Below, piece after piece: positions 1 to 8,145 of a stretch of DNA of 64,000 nt (its first letter is position 1; each line of letters starts with the position of its first letter). The stretch covers positions 3,286,001 to 3,350,000 of the forward strand of contig NZ_CP040915.1 in the NCBI RefSeq assembly GCF_006352065.1. Direction: 5' to 3'. Source of the stretch: Georgenia yuyongxinii (lineage in GTDB: Bacteria > Actinomycetota > Actinomycetes > Actinomycetales > Actinomycetaceae). The notes under the pieces were generated by a model that made no database searches, was not told the origin of the DNA, and saw only the letters and a program-made list of their open reading frames with translations. Position numbers and translations under genes: made by a program.

Positions 1-342
1 CTCGGGGTCGAGGCAGAAGTGGTCCGGCTCGATGTCCGCGAACACCGGGGTGGCGCCGGTGAGGGCCACGGCGTTGCCGGTGGCGGCGAAGGTGAAGGAC
101 GGCACGATCACCTCGTCGCCCCGGCCGATGCCCGCGGCGAGCAGGCCCAGGTGGAGACCCGAGGTGCCGGAGTTCACGGCCACGCACGCGTACCCGGGGG
201 TGAAGTGCGCGGCGAACTCCTCCTCGAACGCCTTGACCTCGGGGCCCTGGGCGACCATGCCGGAGGCAAGAACGGCATCGACCGCCCGGCGCTCGTCCTC
301 GCCGATGATCGGCTTGGCCGCGGGAATCATGGGCAGGCTCAC
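1..342 (-). CDS. DegT/DnrJ/EryC1 family sugar aminotransferase (3' part cut off by window edge)
   Basis: Only the first 114 residues are present; the gene runs off position 1. The N-terminus (AAKPIIGEDERRAV, then VNSGTSGLHLGLLAAG and IVPSFTFAAT) is the classic start of PLP-dependent nucleotide-sugar aminotransferases, which put an amino group on a keto-sugar for surface polysaccharide. The GTG at 342-340 overlaps the TGA of the upstream acetyltransferase gene by 4 nt, so the two are translationally coupled; an in-frame ATG at 330 is the alternative start. By family knowledge the pair resembles WbpE/WbpD (or WlbC/WlbB), which make UDP-2,3-diacetamido uronic acids. The substrate is inferred, and the PLP lysine lies outside the window. 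Confidence 0.88.
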   Translation of the reverse strand, partial: MSLPMIPAAKPIIGEDERRAVDAVLASGMVAQGPEVKAFEEEFAAHFTPGYACVAVNSGTSGLHLGLLAAGIGRGDEVIVPSFTFAATGNAVALTGATPVFADIEPDHFCLDPE

Positions 343-1031
343 TCGGCTGCCACCTCTCTGATCGTGTTCTCGAAGTCTTCGTAGACCTTGCCGGTCTGGG
401 GGCAGCGCCAGCGCTGGGGCGTGGCGGCGGGGCCGCCGTCGAGGCCGGGCGCTTCCGCGGGAACGGGCGCGGCACCGTCGGGGGCTTCCGCGGAAACGGT
501 TGGGCCGCCGTCGTCGAGGGGTTCCAGCCGCACCCCGGCCTCACCGACCCAGCCGATGCGGCGGGCCGGGACCCCGGCGACGAGCGCGTGGGCGGGGACG
601 TCGCGGGTGACGACCGCGCCGGCCGCGACGGTGGCCCAGGCGCCGATGGTCACCGGGGCCACGCACACCGCGCGGGCGCCGATGGCGGCGCCGGTCTCGA
701 TGGTCACGCCCACCGGCTCCCAGTCGTGCGCGGACTTCAGGGACCCGTCGGGGTTGATGGCGCGCGGGTACGTGTCGTTGGTGAGGACGGCCGCGGGGCC
801 GATGAACACGCCGTCGGCGAGCGTGGCCGGCTCGTAGACGAGGGCGTAGTTCTGCAGCTTGCAGTTGTCGCCGAGGTGCACGCCGGGGCCGATGTAGGCG
901 CCGCGGCCGACGATGCAGTTCTTCCCGAGCCGGGCTCCTTCGCGGACCTGCGCGAGGTGCCAGACCGAGGTGCCCTCGCCGAGGGTGGCGTCGGGTGAGA
1001 CGTCTGCGGTGTCGACGACGCGGGTGGCCAT
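339..1031 (-). CDS. Hexapeptide-repeat sugar N-acetyltransferase (WbpD/WlbB-like)
   Basis: 230 aa. Left-handed beta-helix hexapeptide repeats run from about residue 10 to 180 (for example LGKNCIVGRGAYIGPGVHLG and IGAWATVAAGAVV), ending in the typical LVAGVPARRIGWV. A Pro/Ala-rich linker leads to a short C-terminal tail with RCPQTGKVYEDF, which makes the protein longer than the roughly 190 aa usual for WbpD. The likely role is acetyl-CoA-dependent acetylation of a 3-amino nucleotide sugar made by the coupled DegT aminotransferase downstream. The ATG at 1031 is chosen because GAGGAGA lies just upstream; the open frame continues to 1187 without sequence resembling the family. Confidence 0.88.
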   Translation of the reverse strand: MATRVVDTADVSPDATLGEGTSVWHLAQVREGARLGKNCIVGRGAYIGPGVHLGDNCKLQNYALVYEPATLADGVFIGPAAVLTNDTYPRAINPDGSLKSAHDWEPVGVTIETGAAIGARAVCVAPVTIGAWATVAAGAVVTRDVPAHALVAGVPARRIGWVGEAGVRLEPLDDGGPTVSAEAPDGAAPVPAEAPGLDGGPAATPQRWRCPQTGKVYEDFENTIREVAAE

Positions 1032-1213
1032 GCGCTCTCCTCGTGGTGCGGTCTCGCCGCCCGGTCGCCCCCCCGGTTGGGCCGGGGCGGCGTCTTCCGG
1101 GCCGGTAAGAACGTTATCCCAGCGGCGTGGGGGTCTGCCGGGGCGAAGGGCCCGGGGCCGACGTGAGTGAGGAAGCGCACGGACCAACGGTCGTGCACGC
1201 GGAGCGGGTTCGG

Positions 1214-1624
1214 TCAGAAATTGGCGCTGAGGGTGCCGACGGCCAGCATCAGGAATAAGACGATGAAGACGACCACGACGGCGATCGAGATGCCGAGGCC
1301 GACCCAGCCGAGCACCTTCCCGGCGGTCGCCCGACCACCCGCCTGTTCGGCCTTCTTGGCCTGCCAGATCGCCAGCGGGCCGAAGACGGGACCGAAGGCG
1401 ACGATGGCGAGGATGCCGAAGACGAGGGCGAGCTGCTCGGCGCTACGCGCCTCCTCGGCCTGCGGGGAGTACCAGAAGGCCGGGGGTGCGGGCGGGGCGC
1501 CGTAGCCGTACGGCGGCGGCCCGTACTGGGCTTCGGGTGGTCCCTGCGGGCCGTATCCGGTGGCCGGTCCGGGCTGGGGGTCGGGGCGCGGTGCCACGGG
1601 CTGATCGTGCTGGTTCTCGGACAT
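1214..1624 (-). CDS. DUF4190-type small membrane protein
   Basis: 136 aa. A Pro/Gly/Tyr-rich cytoplasmic N-terminus (residues 1-50) is followed by two hydrophobic segments: LALVFGILAIVAFGPVFGPLA and, near the C-terminus, LGWVGLGISIAVVVVFIVLF. They are joined by a short loop with AIWQAKKAEQAGG. This layout matches DUF4190 proteins, common in actinobacteria and of unknown function. The ATG at 1624 is preceded by GAGAGGTGA; an in-frame GTG lies 6 nt further upstream. It is monocistronic on the minus strand. Confidence 0.75.
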   Translation of the reverse strand: MSENQHDQPVAPRPDPQPGPATGYGPQGPPEAQYGPPPYGYGAPPAPPAFWYSPQAEEARSAEQLALVFGILAIVAFGPVFGPLAIWQAKKAEQAGGRATAGKVLGWVGLGISIAVVVVFIVLFLMLAVGTLSANF

Positions 1625-1668
1625 GCTCACCTCTCACGGTTGCGACACATTGTGTCCCTTCTCTCGGG

Positions 1669-2364
1669 TCACGGGACGACCGTCGACGCGTAGCCGCTCT
1701 CCTCCAGCGCGGTGAAGCCAAGGCCGGCCGACGCGTAACCGACCTCGTCGTACGCGGCGTCGGCGCGCTGGGCACCCCACAGGTAGCCGCTGGTGGGGCG
1801 GTACACGGTGCCGGGGCGGTCGTCCACGGGGCCGCGGGAGTAGCGGACCACGCGGGCGCCGCCGTCGCGCACGGCCTCGGCGGTGGCGCGGTGGTCCGGG
1901 TGGTCGTCGTCGAGCAGGGCGGCCACATAGAACTCCGTGGTGGGGCCGTACTGCGCCGCCAGGTCCTTGACGCGGGCGGTGATGGCGGCCTTGCGGCCGG
2001 CGACGGCGCCGTCCTCGAGGCCCAGCCGGATCACCTGCCCGTTGTCGGTGAGGTAGGACCAGGAGGCCACCTGCTCCGCCCGCCGGACCGCCTTCAGCTG
2101 GCCGACCGTGAACCCGAACTGCGCGCGGACCGCGCTCGCGCCGCCGTCGGTCACCGCGACGAGGATGAGCCGGTCCCCGCGTTCGACGGCGTAACGGATG
2201 TAGCCGGTCAGCCGCAGCGTCTCGTCGTCCGGATGCGGGCTGACGATGACGGTGGTGCGGGGGCCGGCCGCGGTGGCGCGCGGCGGGGCGGAGCCGGTGA
2301 CGACCAGCAGTCCCAGGCACAGGACCACGACGGCGGAGATGGTGCGACTGAGGTTGTGGCGCAT
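1669..2364 (-). CDS. Secreted PIG-L family deacetylase
   Basis: 231 aa. The first ~33 residues form a signal peptide (hydrophobic core AVVVLCLGLLVV, then a probable cleavage region near ATAA). The zinc-binding signature HPDDE sits at residues 44-48 and the second motif HPDH at 155-158, so the metal site looks complete. The family deacetylates N-acetylated sugars (for example GlcNAc-inositol in mycothiol synthesis), but those enzymes are cytoplasmic. A secreted copy more likely acts on extracellular amino sugars or glycoconjugates, and this is inferred. GGGAG precedes the ATG. It is divergent from the TetR gene at 2521, a plausible regulator. Confidence 0.85.
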   Translation of the reverse strand: MRHNLSRTISAVVVLCLGLLVVTGSAPPRATAAGPRTTVIVSPHPDDETLRLTGYIRYAVERGDRLILVAVTDGGASAVRAQFGFTVGQLKAVRRAEQVASWSYLTDNGQVIRLGLEDGAVAGRKAAITARVKDLAAQYGPTTEFYVAALLDDDHPDHRATAEAVRDGGARVVRYSRGPVDDRPGTVYRPTSGYLWGAQRADAAYDEVGYASAGLGFTALEESGYASTVVP

Positions 2365-2520
2365 GGCCGCTCCCTGCTCGGGCGGCTCGTCTACGTCCCT
2401 GCGCGGCGGGCCGACGCGTGTGAGGTGGGCATCTTCGCGCGCGGACGTGGCGGCCCGAGGCTGTTTGACGAAAAAATGAACGGTTTGCATTTCGGACGGC
2501 TCATTCACCACGATGTGCCC
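2365..2520. promoter_or_regulatory. Divergent promoter region of the PIG-L and TetR genes
   Basis: This 156-bp gap holds the only AT-rich patch locally (about 2462-2510), with TTGACG at 2465-2470 reading towards the TetR gene. The half-sites TGAA and TTCA near 2477 and 2504 are a weak dyad. No convincing -10 hexamer could be fixed, so the exact promoters are uncertain. Confidence 0.35.
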
Positions 2521-3090
2521 GTGACCAACGCGCGCATCGACCCCCGGACCCAGCGCACCCTTCGTGCGCTGCAGGACGGTCTCCGCGAGGTGATGCGCAC
2601 GACCTCCCCCGCCGACATCGACGTCTCCGCGCTGTGCCGGGTCGCCGGCGTGCACCGCACGACGTTCTACAAGCACTTCGACACCGTCTCGGACCTGGCG
2701 GCCACCTTGCTGCGCGACCTGCTGGACAAGGCGGGCTCCTCGAGCGCGCGGTCCCACCAGGGCTTCGGCGACTGGCTGACGTGCGTGCTCGAGCAGGTCG
2801 CCGCCGACCGGGCCACCTACCGCCATCTGCTCACCGAGAGCGGGGACCCGGCACTCGCCCGCCTGGTGTGCAGCGAGCTGAACCGGGCCGCTCAGCGCGC
2901 GGTGAGGACCGCCGTCGCCAGCGGCACGGACGTCGGCATGGATGAACGGGCGCTCGCCCTGGCGGTGGGCTTCGGCACCTACGGCCTCGTCGAGGCCGTC
3001 CTGACGGACGAGGACCTCGACATCCCGGCCACCGTCGAGGGCTTCGTCGCCCTGCTGCCAGGCACCCTGGGTGTCCGGCTCGCCGCCTGA
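2521..3090 (+). CDS. TetR family transcriptional regulator
   Basis: 189 aa from the GTG at 2521. The helix-turn-helix (DVSALCRVAGVHRTTFYKHF) lies at about residues 34-53, followed by an all-helical ligand domain of about 130 residues, as usual in TetR regulators. The start is uncertain: an ATG at 2476 and another GTG at 2515 are in frame, and none has a good ribosome-binding site, so a leaderless transcript is possible. It lies back-to-back with the secreted PIG-L deacetylase, which suggests it controls that gene; the ligand is unknown. Confidence 0.82.
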   Translation: MTNARIDPRTQRTLRALQDGLREVMRTTSPADIDVSALCRVAGVHRTTFYKHFDTVSDLAATLLRDLLDKAGSSSARSHQGFGDWLTCVLEQVAADRATYRHLLTESGDPALARLVCSELNRAAQRAVRTAVASGTDVGMDERALALAVGFGTYGLVEAVLTDEDLDIPATVEGFVALLPGTLGVRLAA

Positions 3091-3162
3091 GCCACCGGCG
3101 GGAGTGGCAAGGGCCACGCGCGAGGATTGCGGCCGGGGCCGTCCGGGCAGCGATCGGCCTGC

Positions 3163-3168
3163 GAGAAT
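3163..3168 (+). promoter_or_regulatory. -10 element (GAGAAT) for a leaderless transcript
   Basis: GAGAAT lies 7 nt upstream of the ATG at 3176, the spacing expected if transcription begins at the start codon. There is no Shine-Dalgarno. The -35 region is not recognisable. Confidence 0.5.
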
Positions 3169-3175
3169 GACGGCC

Positions 3176-3859
3176 ATGTCCGTGCCACCTTCCCTGCCCG
3201 AGGCGTGGCTCGTCATCCCTCTGTACAACGAGGCCCCGGTGATCGGGGACGTCATCGCCGAGGCCCGGCAGACGTTCCCGCGGATCGTGTGCGTCGACGA
3301 CGGCTCCACCGACGCCTCGGCGGAACGGGCCGAGCGGGCCGGTGCCGTCGTCGTCCGGCACCCGGTCAACCTGGGCCAGGGCGCCGCCCTGCAGACCGGC
3401 ATCGAGTACGTGCTGTCCCAGACCGACGGGCGCTACGTGGTGACCTTCGACGCCGACGGCCAGCACGACGTCGCCGACGCCGCGGCCATGGTGGGGCTGG
3501 CGAAGCAGGAGGACCTCGCCGTCGTGTTCGGCTCACGGTTCCTCGACGAGCGGACCAAGCCCGGCCTGGCCAAGCGGATGGTGCTCAAGACGGCCGTGTG
3601 GGTGACGAACCAGTCCACGGGCCTGCGGCTGACCGACGCGCATAATGGGTTGCGGGTGATCCGGCGCGACGCCGCGGCGCAGGTGCACCTGCGCCAGGAC
3701 CGGATGGCGCACGCGAGCGAGATCGTGACCCAGCTCGGGCGGACGAAGCTGGCGTGGCGGGAGTACCCGGTGCACATCCGCTACACCGACTACTCGCGGG
3801 CGAAGGGGCAGCCGTTGCTGAACTCCATCAACATCCTCGTCGACCTGCTCGTGAACTGA
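3176..3859 (+). CDS. Family 2 glycosyltransferase (polyprenyl-phosphate sugar transferase type)
   Basis: 227 aa. VIPLYNE is at residues 13-19 and DDGSTD near residue 41. The metal/nucleotide-sugar motif DADGQHD starts at residue 92. There is no C-terminal membrane anchor. This is the compact DPM1-like form of GT2, which transfers a sugar from a nucleotide donor to undecaprenyl or decaprenyl phosphate at the inner face of the membrane. A DUF2304 protein begins 11 nt downstream; GT2-DUF2304 pairs are a recurrent arrangement in which the small membrane protein probably anchors the enzyme. The ATG at 3176 is preferred because of the -10 box placed for leaderless initiation; an in-frame ATG at 3167 is the alternative. 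Confidence 0.87.
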   Translation: MSVPPSLPEAWLVIPLYNEAPVIGDVIAEARQTFPRIVCVDDGSTDASAERAERAGAVVVRHPVNLGQGAALQTGIEYVLSQTDGRYVVTFDADGQHDVADAAAMVGLAKQEDLAVVFGSRFLDERTKPGLAKRMVLKTAVWVTNQSTGLRLTDAHNGLRVIRRDAAAQVHLRQDRMAHASEIVTQLGRTKLAWREYPVHIRYTDYSRAKGQPLLNSINILVDLLVN

Positions 3860-3870
3860 AGGGGGCGCCC

Positions 3871-4350
3871 ATGTGGATCCAGCTGCTCCTGCTGCTCGGC
3901 ATCGCCGCCACGGTGATCCCGCTCACCCGCTCCGCGGGCGCCCGGCACCAGGCCATCCGCCGGCTCCTGCTCGGCGGGTTCGTGCTCCTCGCCGTCTTCG
4001 CCGTGCTGTTCCCGTCCGTGCTGACCTCGGTGGCCAACGCCCTCGGCGTGGGCCGCGGGACCGACCTGCTGCTCTACATGCTCGTCATCGCGTTCCTCAC
4101 CTACGTCTCCAGCAGCTACCGGCGCCTGACCGGGCTCAACCAGAAGCTGACCGTGCTGGCGCGCGAGCTGGCGCTGACGCGGGCGGCGCTGGAGCGGACC
4201 GGGGCGCGTGGTGACGCCCTGGACGGTGACGGTGCGGGCGGTGACGGTGACGGTGCCGTTGCCGGTGACGGGGTGGTCCGACCCGATCACGGCGCTGTCC
4301 GACCCGACCGCCAGGGCGCCGTCCGACCCGACGGGCGCGCCACCGGCTGA
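3871..4350 (+). CDS. DUF2304 small membrane protein
   Basis: 159 aa. Three hydrophobic segments lie in the first ~85 residues (starting IQLLLLLGIAATVIPL, LLLGGFVLLAVFAVLFPSVL, and LLLYMLVIAFLTYVSS). A short coiled region follows (LNQKLTVLARELALTRAALE), as in DUF2304 proteins encoded next to GT2 enzymes. The last ~45 residues are a low-complexity Asp/Gly/Val-rich tail from repetitive GGTGACGGTG-like DNA, which is unusual. GAAGGGGG precedes the ATG. It is probably co-transcribed with the glycosyltransferase. Confidence 0.8.
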   Translation: MWIQLLLLLGIAATVIPLTRSAGARHQAIRRLLLGGFVLLAVFAVLFPSVLTSVANALGVGRGTDLLLYMLVIAFLTYVSSSYRRLTGLNQKLTVLARELALTRAALERTGARGDALDGDGAGGDGDGAVAGDGVVRPDHGAVRPDRQGAVRPDGRATG

Positions 4351-4395
4351 CCACCCTCTCGGCCAGTCCTCCAGCCCATTCCCAGCCCCGCTACA

Positions 4396-4401
4396 TAGGA
4401 T
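4396..4401 (+). promoter_or_regulatory. -10 element (TAGGAT) of the first LCP gene
   Basis: TAGGAT lies 8 nt before the GTG at 4410, without a Shine-Dalgarno between them, which is consistent with leaderless translation. Confidence 0.5.
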
Positions 4402-4409
4402 CAACCCTC

Positions 4410-5786
4410 GTGCCCACCGCGACTCCCCCCATCACCCGCCGCGGCCGCCGTGCCGCGCCGGTCGGTGGGGCGCGGGCCAGGGCGGCCGCCGCGGCGCAGG
4501 CCGCGGCCGCGCGTCACGTGCGTGGGACGCCGACCGACCCGCACAACCCCCGGCACGCCGCCCACGGGCTGCGCCGGCACCGAGTGCTCAACAGGGTGGG
4601 CATCGGCGCGCTGGCCGCCACCCTGTTCCTGGGCACCGGCGGCGCGCTGGCCTACAACGAGATTCAGGGCAACGTCTCCCGGCACGACATCACCGACCTC
4701 CTCGGCGACCGGCCCGGCGGGGCCGCCGAGGCCGCACCCCTGGACCAGAAGGCCGGCAAGCCCATCAACCTGCTGGTCATGGGCTCCGACATCCGGGAGG
4801 GCGCCAGCGACGTCGACGGCGCAGGTGCGGCCGGCGCGGTCGAGGGCATGCGCTCGGATACCACGATGATCGCCCACATCTCCGCCGACCGGTCCCGGGT
4901 GGAGATCGTCTCCATCCCCCGCGACACCCTCGTGGACATCCCCGCGTGCATGATGCCCAACGGCACCGAGACCGCCGCGCACTCCGACGCGATGTTCAAC
5001 TCCGCCTTCGCCATCGGCGGGCAGACGGGCGACGTCGGCGCCGCGGCCGCGTGCACCATCCGCACCGTGGAGAACCTCACCGGCGTCCTCATCGACGACT
5101 TCGTGGTGGTCGACTTCGCCGGGTTCATCAACGTGGTCGACGCCCTGGGCGGGGTGCCGATGTACGTGCCCGAGGACGTGAACGACCCCGCCGCCGGACT
5201 GACCCTCCAGGCCGGCTGCCAGGTGCTCGGCGGGCAGGACGCGCTCGGCTTCGCCCGTGCGCGCAAGTCCCTCGGTGACGGGTCGGACATCTCCCGCATC
5301 GGCCGCCAGCAGGAGCTGGTGGCCGCGATCGCCCGCGAGGCGCTGGGCAAGAACCTGCTCACCGACCTGCCGGCGCTGTACAAGTTCCTCGACGCCACCA
5401 CGTCCACGCTCACCACCGGCCAGTACATCGGCGGGCTGACCACCATGGCCGGCCTCGCGAGCTCGCTGCGCGGCCTGGACGCGGGCGGCATCTCTTTCAC
5501 CACCATGCCCTTCGACTGGGCCGGCGCGCGCGTGGTCCCCGCCGCCGCGGCCGAGGACCTGTGGGACACCCTGGCCGCGGACCTGCCCATCGAGGCGACG
5601 CTCACCGGGACGGGCGAGGCGCCGACGGCGGAGCCGAGCGCGCCGGCCGGTGCCGGCGCTGAGGCGACCGGTGGCGGCACGGGCACCGGGACGCCCGGCG
5701 CGGTGACCACGGCGCCGGACGACGGCGTCGCGAGCGCGGCGCCGACACCCCAGGCCGAGCCCACCGTGCCGACCTGCACCAAGTAG
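4410..5786 (+). CDS. LytR-CpsA-Psr (LCP) family cell-wall glycopolymer ligase
   Basis: 458 aa. A basic, Ala-rich cytoplasmic tail (residues 1-60) and one transmembrane segment at about 62-82 precede the extracellular LCP domain (about 115-310). LCP hallmarks visible are NLLVMGSD, RSDTTMIAHI, SIPRDTLVDI and, later, GFARARKSLGDGSDISRIGRQQ, containing the conserved Arg/Asp residues that bind the polyprenyl pyrophosphate. The last ~70 residues are a disordered Ala/Thr/Pro/Gly tail. LCP enzymes transfer glycopolymers from lipid carriers to peptidoglycan. It is one of three LCP genes in the window (also at 6804 and 42033). Confidence 0.9.
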   Translation: MPTATPPITRRGRRAAPVGGARARAAAAAQAAAARHVRGTPTDPHNPRHAAHGLRRHRVLNRVGIGALAATLFLGTGGALAYNEIQGNVSRHDITDLLGDRPGGAAEAAPLDQKAGKPINLLVMGSDIREGASDVDGAGAAGAVEGMRSDTTMIAHISADRSRVEIVSIPRDTLVDIPACMMPNGTETAAHSDAMFNSAFAIGGQTGDVGAAAACTIRTVENLTGVLIDDFVVVDFAGFINVVDALGGVPMYVPEDVNDPAAGLTLQAGCQVLGGQDALGFARARKSLGDGSDISRIGRQQELVAAIAREALGKNLLTDLPALYKFLDATTSTLTTGQYIGGLTTMAGLASSLRGLDAGGISFTTMPFDWAGARVVPAAAAEDLWDTLAADLPIEATLTGTGEAPTAEPSAPAGAGAEATGGGTGTGTPGAVTTAPDDGVASAAPTPQAEPTVPTCTK

Positions 5787-5808
5787 GCCGTCAGGCAGCA
5801 CAGGCCGG

Positions 5809-5825
5809 TATAGCCGCACTATAAT
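5809..5825 (+). promoter_or_regulatory. Promoter and overlapping operator of the mntA-hepT pair
   Basis: A perfect TATAAT at 5820-5825 lies 7 nt before the GTG at 5833 (leaderless). It overlaps the inverted repeat TATAG-CCGCA-CTATA (5809-5823, 5-5-5). A dyad on the -10 box of an operon that starts with a helix-turn-helix antitoxin is the expected place for autorepression. Confidence 0.6.
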
Positions 5826-5832
5826 CTCGCGC

Positions 5833-6288
5833 GTGGACGGGAATGCCTTGCGAGAGCTGCGCCGAAGCTTCGGACTCACGCAGGCGGAAGTCGCACGTGC
5901 CGCCGGCATCCATCAGCCGGACCTGTCGAACATCGAACGCGGCCGGGAGCTGCGGCCCCGGATGTTGGACGCGATCCGCGACGCGATGTACTCCCTCGTG
6001 CCGCCGTCGGTCGTGCTCGACCGGCACCGTGAAGAGCTTCGTCGGGTGCTGACGAGCATGGGTGTGAAAAACCCACGAACCTTCGGCTCCGTCCTGCACG
6101 GCACCGACCGGCCGGGCAGCGACATCGACATCCTCGCCGAGCTACCCACGGGAGCTGGGCTGCTCGAGCTCGCAGAGATCACCGACGCGGCGCACGACGT
6201 CATGAGAGTGCCGGTCGACATCTTGCCCGACGATCCGCGCAACCAGCACGCCCTGGCATCCGCCAGGTCGGAGGCAGTTCCGCTGTGA
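5833..6288 (+). CDS. mntA: MntA-type antitoxin: XRE helix-turn-helix fused to a minimal nucleotidyltransferase
   Basis: 151 aa. Residues 4-40 are an XRE helix-turn-helix (LTQAEVARAAGIHQPDLSNI). Residues ~65-150 are a minimal nucleotidyltransferase with GS at 85-86 and the D-x-D pair at 97 and 99 (motif GS-x10-DID). In characterised systems MntA transfers AMP to a tyrosine of the HEPN ribonuclease HepT and so neutralises it. The fused DNA-binding domain suggests that it also represses its own promoter, where an inverted repeat covers the -10 box. It overlaps the hepT start by 4 nt (GTGA). Confidence 0.87.
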   Translation: MDGNALRELRRSFGLTQAEVARAAGIHQPDLSNIERGRELRPRMLDAIRDAMYSLVPPSVVLDRHREELRRVLTSMGVKNPRTFGSVLHGTDRPGSDIDILAELPTGAGLLELAEITDAAHDVMRVPVDILPDDPRNQHALASARSEAVPL

Positions 6289-6629
6289 GTCGGTCCACCG
6301 AGCGCGACCACAAGCATGTGCGAGACATGCTCGCCCACATCAGTGACGCCGACGAGATCGTCCGGCGCGGTGAATCGGAGTTCCTCGACGAGCGGTCGGC
6401 TCTGCTGTTCCGCGCGGCGAAGTCGATCATCATCGATCTGTCGTCAGCCGCGGACCGGGTCTCCGACGAGTTCAAGGAGGATCACCCGGAGGTCCCCTGG
6501 TCGGCGATCCACCGCATGCGCAGCCTCCTGGCGCACCATTACGACAACATCCAACGCCCGATCGTCTGGGACACCCTGATTGGGAACCTGCCCTTGGTAC
6601 GCGATGCCCTTGGGGAAGCGATCAAGTAG
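6285..6629 (+). CDS. hepT: HepT-like HEPN ribonuclease toxin
   Basis: 114 aa, helical, with the HEPN active-site motif R-x4-H-x-Y at residues 79-86 (RSLLAHHY). Arg79 and His84 would be catalytic and Tyr86 is the residue expected to be AMPylated by MntA. The start GTG overlaps the antitoxin stop by 4 nt, typical of a coupled toxin-antitoxin pair. The family cleaves RNA; the target here is unknown. The pair sits between two LCP genes, so it may be a small accessory insertion or a stabilising module. Confidence 0.87.
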   Translation: MSRSTERDHKHVRDMLAHISDADEIVRRGESEFLDERSALLFRAAKSIIIDLSSAADRVSDEFKEDHPEVPWSAIHRMRSLLAHHYDNIQRPIVWDTLIGNLPLVRDALGEAIK

Positions 6630-6736
6630 CGGACGGACAGCCTCGAGGCCGGCACGAGCGACGACCCCGCAGGGCCCGTCGACGACACGACGCGGCCCAG
6701 GAACGACACTGGATGAAGCCGATCGCGGATCGCGAC

Positions 6737-6742
6737 TAGGAT
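6737..6742 (+). promoter_or_regulatory. Candidate -10 element (TAGGAT) of the second LCP gene
   Basis: TAGGAT lies 61 nt upstream of the ATG at 6804, in the 174-bp gap after hepT. It would give a normal leader that contains the GAGGGAG ribosome-binding site. No clear -35 was found. Confidence 0.35.
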
Positions 6743-6803
6743 CACGGCGGTCCCGCACGAGCGTCCTGCTCGCTGCGGCTCGGCGGCGCATGAGGGAGCG
6801 ACG

Positions 6804-8129
6804 ATGGGACGTGATGAGCGCGACGTTCCGCCCAGCTACTCCCCCGGTTCGTCGGGCCGCCGGCCCGCCGCGCGCGGCGCCCGGCCCGTCGGGCCCGATC
6901 AGGGACCGGCCGTGCCGCGCCCCCGCCGGCAAGCCGGGGCGAGCCAGCCCCGTCCCGATGCCCCGGTGCGGCGCCGGTCGGTGCGCGAGCAGTCCGCGCG
7001 GGCCGGCGCGGGCTACGACGGCCAGCCGCCGCCGTCGTATGCCCCGGCGAACGGCGGGCACGCTCGCAGGGCCGGCGCTCGCGACGCCGCCGAGCACGAC
7101 CCCACGGCGACCCGCGTGGACCCCGGCCGAACGGCACGGAGCGGAACACCACGCACTGCTGCCCCCGCCACCGCGCCGCACGCGCCCGGGAGGCGTCGGC
7201 GTCGGCCGCTGCGTACCGTCCTCGTGGTGCTGCTCGTGCTGCTCATCGCCTGGCCCGTGGGACTGCTGGTGTGGGCGAACGGGAAGATCCAGCACACCGA
7301 GGCGCTCTCCGGCGCGCCGAACACCCCGGGCACCACCTACCTGCTCGCCGGGTCCGACTCCCGCGCCGACGGCGCCGTGGCCGACCCCACCGAGGGGCAG
7401 CGCTCGGACACGATCATGGTGATGCATGTGCCCGCCTCCGGGCCGGCCGCGCTCATCTCCCTGCCTCGCGACACCCTGGTGGAGATCCCGGGCGGGGGGC
7501 TGAACAAGCTCAACGCGGCGTACTCCCAGGGCGGGGCGCCGCTGCTGGTGGAGACGGTCGAGGGCCTGACCGGGCTGACCATGGACCACTACGTCGAGAT
7601 CGGCATGGGCGGGGTGCGCGACGTCGTCGACGCCGTCGGCGGGGTCAACCTGTGCCTGGACTACGACGTCGTCCACGACGAGTTTAGCGGGCTCGAGTGG
7701 GTCGCCGGCTGCCACCAGGCGGACGGCACCACGGCGCTGGCGTTCGCGCGGATGCGCTACTCCGACCCCCAGGGCGACATCGGTCGCGGCGAGCGGCAGC
7801 GGCAGGTGATCGGTGCGGTCGTCAAGGAGGTGGCCAAGCCCGCCACGCTGGTCAACCCGGTGGACCAGGTGCAGCTGATCGACGCGGGGACGAACGCGCT
7901 CGTGGTCGACACGGACACGGGGATCATCGACCTGGGCCGGATGGCGCTGGCGTTCCGGGGCGCCACCGGGCCGGACGGGATCGTCGGGGCCCCGCCCATC
8001 GCGAGCATGGATTACCGGCCGGGCGGCGGGCTCGGCTCGACCGTGCTGCTGGACCAGGAGAAGGCGCCGGCGTTCTTCCAGAAGCTGCGGGACGGGGAAC
8101 TGACCGCGGCTGACGTCGAGACGCCGTGA
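6804..8129 (+). CDS. LytR-CpsA-Psr (LCP) family protein, second copy
   Basis: 441 aa. A long Arg/Pro/Gly-rich cytoplasmic tail (residues 1-133) and one membrane span (TVLVVLLVLLIAWPVGLLVW, about 138-157) precede an extracellular LCP domain. That domain shows TYLLAGSDSRADG, QRSDTIMVMHV, SLPRDTLVEIPG, NKLNAAYSQGG and FARMRYSDPQGDIGRGERQR. It is expected to ligate a secondary polymer to peptidoglycan. GAGGGAG lies a few nt before the ATG. It differs clearly from the 4410 and 42033 proteins in its tail and loops, so the three are paralogues rather than recent duplicates. Confidence 0.9.
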   Translation: MGRDERDVPPSYSPGSSGRRPAARGARPVGPDQGPAVPRPRRQAGASQPRPDAPVRRRSVREQSARAGAGYDGQPPPSYAPANGGHARRAGARDAAEHDPTATRVDPGRTARSGTPRTAAPATAPHAPGRRRRRPLRTVLVVLLVLLIAWPVGLLVWANGKIQHTEALSGAPNTPGTTYLLAGSDSRADGAVADPTEGQRSDTIMVMHVPASGPAALISLPRDTLVEIPGGGLNKLNAAYSQGGAPLLVETVEGLTGLTMDHYVEIGMGGVRDVVDAVGGVNLCLDYDVVHDEFSGLEWVAGCHQADGTTALAFARMRYSDPQGDIGRGERQRQVIGAVVKEVAKPATLVNPVDQVQLIDAGTNALVVDTDTGIIDLGRMALAFRGATGPDGIVGAPPIASMDYRPGGGLGSTVLLDQEKAPAFFQKLRDGELTAADVETP

Positions 8130-8145
8130 GGTGGGTCGGCGGTAC

